Shown one piece after another: positions 59,985-64,000 of a stretch of 64,000 nucleotides of DNA. Origin of the DNA: Methylocella silvestris (GTDB taxonomy: Bacteria > Pseudomonadota > Alphaproteobacteria > Rhizobiales > Beijerinckiaceae); contig NZ_PDZR01000001.1 in the NCBI RefSeq assembly GCF_002891535.1, forward strand, positions 248,001-312,000. Reading direction: 5' to 3'. Both the position numbers and the translations under genes were made by a program. Below the pieces are notes generated by a model that made no database searches, had not been told where the DNA came from, and was given only the letters and a program-made list of their open reading frames with translations. The first letter of the stretch is position 1. Every line of letters begins with the position of its first letter.

Positions 59985-60299
59985 ATGCAAGCGACATTCA
60001 TCAGAGAAACCTCCGACGGCCGCAAGATCGAGGTGATCGGCCCCTATATCTGCGTCGACCGCGACCCCGTCGCCGACCAGATCGTCGAGGTCGGCTCACA
60101 TCCCAACAAGGAGGCGATCCTGCGCGCGCTGCCGAACGCCGCTTTCATGGCTGGGCCCATCGTGCTGACCGTCGAGGAGGCTTCTCTCGTGCGCGGCGCT
60201 TTCGCCATGGCGACAGAGGCCGAAACCGACAAGGCGGCGATCGAAAAGCGCTTTCGCGACGCCTATAATTCGCGCGCCCGGGCGGCGGGCATCGAGTAA
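59985..60299 (+). CDS. Conserved hypothetical protein
   Basis: 104 residues, soluble, starting MQATFIRETSDGRKIEVIGP, with YICVDRDPVADQIVEVGSHP and a helical end containing AATEAETDKA-like acidic helix and RFRDAYNSRARAAG. I do not recognise a family. A GAGGCGAAG site precedes ATG. It is 93 bp downstream of the TPR-like gene and may share its transcript. Another open question is whether they form a unit, since both lie between recA and cckA. Confidence 0.6.
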   Translation: MQATFIRETSDGRKIEVIGPYICVDRDPVADQIVEVGSHPNKEAILRALPNAAFMAGPIVLTVEEASLVRGAFAMATEAETDKAAIEKRFRDAYNSRARAAGIE

Positions 60300-60345
60300 C
60301 CCGCCGGGCACGCCTGGCTTAAAGACCGGCGCGCGGCGGCGCGGT

Positions 60346-62970
60346 TCAGCTCGCCGCCGCCGTTCCCTTCACCGCCTCGATCAGCTGCTTGAGCGAGAAC
60401 GGTTTTGGCAGAAAGGCGAAATCCTCCCCTTCCGGCAGGTTTTTCGAGAAGGCTTCCTCGGCATAGCCGGAGACGAAGATCACCTTCGCCTTGACGCCGC
60501 GCTTGCGCAATTCGCCGAACATCGTCGGCCCGTCCATCTCCGGCATGACCACATCGGAGACGACGAGGTCGATCTTGCCCGGATTGCGGTCGACAACCTC
60601 GAGCGCCTCGACCCCGGAGCCGGCCTGCAGCACGCTATAGCCGCGCGAGGCGAGCGCCCGCGCCGCAAAGGCGCGCACCGCCTCCTCATCCTCGACCAGC
60701 AGGATAACGCCGCGTCCGGTGAGGTCCGCCGCCGGCTTCGCCCGCTCGGGCGGGACGGTGGTCTCGACCGCCTCGGGAATGTGGCGGGGCAGCAGCACGG
60801 TGAAGGTCGCGCCCTTTCCGGGCGGGCTCGAGCAGAACACGAAGCCGCCGGTCTGCTTGACGATGCCATAGACCATGGCGAGGCCAAGGCCGGTTCCCTT
60901 GCCGACTTCCTTGGTGGTGAAGAAGGGCTCGAAGATCTTGTCCCTCACCTCGGGCGGGACGCCATGGCCGCAGTCTTCGACCTCGATCGCGACATATTCG
61001 GCGGCAGGCAGCGATTTCTCCTCGAAGCCGTCGCATTCATGCGGCGCGACATTGCGGGTCTTCAGGAGAATTTCGCCGCCGTCCGGCATGGCGTCGCGGG
61101 CGTTGACGATGAGATTGACGATCACCTGTTCGAACTGGTTGAGATCGGCTCTGATCAGCCAGAGATCGCGTCCGTGGCGCAATTCGAGATGGATCTTTTC
61201 GCCGACGAGACGTCGCATCAGCATCTGCAATTCCGACAGGACGTCGCCGAGCTGCAGCACCTGCGGCCGCAGCGTCTGGCGGCGGGAAAAAGCGAGCAGC
61301 TGACGCACCAGCCCGGCGGCGCGGATAGCGTTCTGCTTGATCTGCATAATGTCGCGGAACGAGGGGTCGGTCGGGCGATGATTGGCGAGCAGGAGATCGG
61401 AAAAGCCGATGATCGCCGTCAGAACATTATTGAAATCATGGGCGACGCCGCCGGCGAGCTGGCCGATCGCCTGCATTTTCTGCGACTGGGCGAAATTGGT
61501 CTGCAGGGCGCGCTGTTCGGTGGTGTCGAGCGCGAAAATCGTCGCGCCCGAGCCATCTTCCTCCTGCGAAGCTGAAATGAACAGGCGGGCCGAGCGGTCG
61601 CCTTCGCCGGGGAGCGCCACATCGACAGGCGCGATCGGGCTCCGCGCCTTGCCGGCGGCGGCGAGCGCCAATTCCAGCGCGGTTCGATCCCGCGCGGCGA
61701 CGCCGGCGTAGATCGAACCGCTCGCCGAGCTGTCCGAGGGCTTTGCTGCTTCGGGCATGACCCGCGCAAAGGCGGCGTTCGACCGAAGGATGCGCCCCTG
61801 CCCGTCGAGCAGCGCGATGGCGATCGGGGTGGCCTCGAAAAGTCGCGGAAACCGCGTCTCGGCGAGGCGCGCATCCTCCGACCGCTCCGCGATGCTGGCG
61901 CGATCCACCGCCAAACCGTAAGAGGGGCCGGCCGCCCCGTCGGCATCGAAGGCGACGCGACGGATCAGGCGGACCGGCAGAGTTTGGCCGTTGCGCCGTT
62001 TGAGCTCGAGATCGAAAATCTGGGTTTTTACCGCGCCCGGCGTCGCGTCAAGCACGGCGATCCGTGCGGCGCCGTCGTCGGAAAGGAAAACGCCGAGCTT
62101 CAGGCCGCCGGAGCCGGCCTCCGCAAGATCACAATCAAGCCAGGAGGCCAGCGTCGCATTGAGATAGTCGATCGTCCCGTCGCTGCGGCAGGAGAAAAAA
62201 CCGGCAGGCGCGTTGTCGAGACAATCGATTGCGCGCCGAAGCTCCTGGAAGGTCGTCTCCTGCTGCTCGCGTTCGCGCGTGATGTCTGCGACGGTCCAGA
62301 GGGTCGCGCGCTGCGCGCCGGACAGCTCTAGCGGGCGCGCCTCGATCCGGCGCCACCCCGCGCCGGGGGAGAGGCAAAGGCGGGTCTCCTCCACGTGGGC
62401 GCGGCCTTCGCGCGCGGCCTGCGCGAGCCTGTAGACAGCCTCGGACGCCTCCGGCGATCCGCCTCCGGCGAGCCGCTCGACCGGACGCAGTTCTTCGAGG
62501 CTGGAGGCGGCGCAAAATGCCCTGTAGGCGCGGTTGGCGTAAAGGATCGCGCCATTCGCGTCGGTCGCGATCAGCCCGTCCGGATTGGCGTCGCAGACGA
62601 ACCTTGTCAGATCGCCGCCGCGGGAGCCCCGCTCCGCGACCCTGAGCAGACCGGCTGACAGGGCGAATGTGGCGAAGACGCCGATCCCCGCGAAGAGCGC
62701 AAGGGCGGCGGTCGCGATCATGACGGCGGTCTGCGGCGGCGCGAGCAGGACCAGCGCGGCCGCGCCGGCGATGAGGATCATCGGGGCAAAGATCAGCGCC
62801 AGGCTTCCGGCGCGGCTCGTCTTGCCGAAGGCGCCTCGCTGATCGATCATCATGCTTAATCCTCGCGCGGCGCGCCGCGCGCGTGCGACCTTGACGTTCG
62901 GGCCGACTCGCTCCGGCGCTTGCGATTGCGCGCCGATTTTCTCAATAAACGGATCGCGCGCAATTGTCAT
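60346..62970 (-). CDS. cckA: Hybrid sensor histidine kinase CckA
   Basis: 874 residues. Two membrane helices (about residues 55-78 and 83-108) precede PAS domains ([20 protein letters not shown] and later ones). HisKA carries [20 protein letters not shown] (His about 511), and HATPase_c has [16 protein letters not shown] and [20 protein letters not shown]. The C-terminal receiver has the phospho-acceptor in [12 protein letters not shown] (Asp about 806). CckA phosphorylates ChpT and so controls CtrA in the cell cycle. It is divergent from a FliO-like gene. Confidence 0.93.
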   Translation of the reverse strand: MTIARDPFIEKIGAQSQAPERVGPNVKVARARRAARGLSMMIDQRGAFGKTSRAGSLALIFAPMILIAGAAALVLLAPPQTAVMIATAALALFAGIGVFATFALSAGLLRVAERGSRGGDLTRFVCDANPDGLIATDANGAILYANRAYRAFCAASSLEELRPVERLAGGGSPEASEAVYRLAQAAREGRAHVEETRLCLSPGAGWRRIEARPLELSGAQRATLWTVADITREREQQETTFQELRRAIDCLDNAPAGFFSCRSDGTIDYLNATLASWLDCDLAEAGSGGLKLGVFLSDDGAARIAVLDATPGAVKTQIFDLELKRRNGQTLPVRLIRRVAFDADGAAGPSYGLAVDRASIAERSEDARLAETRFPRLFEATPIAIALLDGQGRILRSNAAFARVMPEAAKPSDSSASGSIYAGVAARDRTALELALAAAGKARSPIAPVDVALPGEGDRSARLFISASQEEDGSGATIFALDTTEQRALQTNFAQSQKMQAIGQLAGGVAHDFNNVLTAIIGFSDLLLANHRPTDPSFRDIMQIKQNAIRAAGLVRQLLAFSRRQTLRPQVLQLGDVLSELQMLMRRLVGEKIHLELRHGRDLWLIRADLNQFEQVIVNLIVNARDAMPDGGEILLKTRNVAPHECDGFEEKSLPAAEYVAIEVEDCGHGVPPEVRDKIFEPFFTTKEVGKGTGLGLAMVYGIVKQTGGFVFCSSPPGKGATFTVLLPRHIPEAVETTVPPERAKPAADLTGRGVILLVEDEEAVRAFAARALASRGYSVLQAGSGVEALEVVDRNPGKIDLVVSDVVMPEMDGPTMFGELRKRGVKAKVIFVSGYAEEAFSKNLPEGEDFAFLPKPFSLKQLIEAVKGTAAAS

Positions 62971-63199
62971 TCAACGGCGCCGGGCGCGAAATCGCCGTCC
63001 AGCGCGCCCGCATTGCGCGCAAACTTCGGGGCCGGTAAACAAAATAGTTGAATATGCTGCTTTTCTGACGCGCGGCGACACTCCGCCTTGATCGCCGAGA
63101 GCGCATTTTCTATTGTGCGCGCCATCTTTTGTTGCTCGCCCGCGATCGAACGAATCACGATCCGCATTGGCGCAGATCCCTCCCAAGCGAGCCGAGCCG

Positions 63200-64000
63200 A
63201 TGCAGGGCCTCATCGACAAGATCTTCGAAAACAAGCCGCTCACCTTCATAGCGGCAGTGGTCGCCCTGCTTTTGGCCGGCGCGCTGGTTCTGTTCGCGGT
63301 TCGGCTCGCCTTCGGCCGGAGGGTCAAGGCGCCGGGCGGCGGGCGGACGCGATTGCCGCGACTGGGCGTCGTCGACGCCTTTGACATCGACCGTCAGCGC
63401 CAGCTCGTCATCATCAGACGCGACAATGTCGAGCATCTCTTGATGATCGGCGGCCCGAATGACCTTGTCATCGAATCGGAGATCATCCGCGCCGAGGCGC
63501 GCGAGCGGCATCGCGAGAAGGAGCCCCGCGAAAAGGACTTGCGCGAAAAAGAACCTGCGCTGACGTCGGTCGCGGCTCCATTCGGACCGGGCGCCGCGGC
63601 GGCTCCGGCCTTGCCGCCGGAGAGCGAAGCCGTCGCGACCCGGGCGCCAAATCCGCCGCCGGCGTGGAAGGCTCCGATTCCGCCAATCGCCGCGCTCGCC
63701 GCCGCGACAGTCGGCGGCGAGCTTCCGGCCGCAGCAGCGAATGAAGCCGGCGTGCCGGAGGGCAATCCGGGCTTCACGCCCACAGGCCCGGCGCGGGGGG
63801 CGGCTTTTTCGCCGACGCGCCGCCCGGCGCCGGCCGCAGCCATTGCGCCGAGACCGCCGCGCGAACCGCTGCTTCGCGCCGATCCGGCCCTGCGCCCAGA
63901 GAGCGCGTCGGCAGGCGCCTTCCAGCGCGCCTCGCTGGCGACGCCATTCCTGCGCCCGCCGCCGCCGCGCCAGCTCGCCGAGACGCTTGCGCGGCAGATC
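63200..64000 (+). CDS. FliO-like flagellar export membrane protein (3'-truncated)
   Basis: 267 codons are open to the window edge. The N-terminus has one membrane helix (about residues 14-36, LTFIAAVVALLLAGALVLFAV). A FliO-type domain follows, with PRLGVVDAFDIDRQRQLVII and RRDNVEHLLMIGGPNDLVIE, then a long Pro/Ala-rich tail. FliO helps assemble the flagellar type III export gate. Rhizobial genomes often carry such a long FliO-like protein next to cckA, as here. The tail's role is unknown, and the full length is not visible. Confidence 0.75.
   Translation, partial: MQGLIDKIFENKPLTFIAAVVALLLAGALVLFAVRLAFGRRVKAPGGGRTRLPRLGVVDAFDIDRQRQLVIIRRDNVEHLLMIGGPNDLVIESEIIRAEARERHREKEPREKDLREKEPALTSVAAPFGPGAAAAPALPPESEAVATRAPNPPPAWKAPIPPIAALAAATVGGELPAAAANEAGVPEGNPGFTPTGPARGAAFSPTRRPAPAAAIAPRPPREPLLRADPALRPESASAGAFQRASLATPFLRPPPPRQLAETLARQI

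Overview
This window looks like a chromosomal segment of a high-GC alphaproteobacterium of the order Hyphomicrobiales (Rhizobiales). Gene content and style fit the Beijerinckiaceae/Methylocystaceae (Methylocella-like) best, but the genus is inference. The evidence is the division/cell-wall gene order, a CckA-type hybrid kinase divergent from a FliO-like gene, a PdhS/PleC-like kinase, a phasin, a GTTC-N7-GTTC LexA box before recA, and a dispersed palindromic repeat of the type common in this order. No rRNA, tRNA, CRISPR array, prophage or transposase was seen.

Layout. 1-3.2 kb: the 3' end of a sensor kinase, then a small ArsP-like permease/thioredoxin pair followed by a probable decayed flavoprotein fragment, and a small acidic protein. 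3.6-23.3 kb: a nearly complete dcw cluster in one direction (mraZ-rsmH-ftsL-ftsI-murE-murF-mraY-murD-ftsW-murG-murC-murB-ddl-ftsQ-ftsA-ftsZ). It is preceded by four CCCA/CCCG boxes at exact 10-bp spacing (a likely MraZ operator). It is interrupted only by a reverse-strand GIY-YIG gene flanked by inverted palindromes. Most junctions are ATGA overlaps. 23.3-26.2 kb: a terminator, bamD (no visible lipobox) and recN; lpxC, usual next to ftsZ in relatives, is absent here. 26.3-29.8 kb: a reverse-strand operon of a His/Cys-rich DUF2946-like protein, a TonB-dependent siderophore-type receptor and a Tat-signal isonitrile-hydratase-like protein. 30.2-35.3 kb: ligA, then a resorcylate-decarboxylase-type amidohydrolase with a Tat-exported sulfatase. 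35.4-40.1 kb (reverse): a PRC-barrel protein and the cytochrome c maturation genes ccmG-D-C and ccmB-A, split by a Gly-rich secreted protein. 40.3-47.9 kb: acnA, leuB, a cytochrome P460-like protein, two secreted/membrane unknowns and asd. 47.9-54.9 kb: a small conserved protein, an AraC regulator divergent from a four-helix membrane protein, YcjF/YcjX homologues, a secreted unknown, a SixA-like phosphatase and a phasin. 55.0-64 kb: alaS, recA, two unknown forward genes, cckA and the start of a FliO-like gene.

How the genes work together. The dcw block supplies the lipid II pathway (MurB-F, Ddl, MraY, MurG) and the divisome (FtsL/I/W/Q/A/Z), with MraZ as likely autoregulator. CcmA-D and CcmG handle haem export and thioreduction for c-type cytochromes. 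The most interesting accessory locus is the receptor/isonitrile-hydratase operon. It could import a metallophore and destroy an isonitrile metal ligand after import, which is a hypothesis and not shown by the sequence alone. Other items worth checking are the palindrome-flanked GIY-YIG unit, the P460-like gene that seems to lack a standard start codon, the split ccm operon, and the sulfatase/decarboxylase pair.
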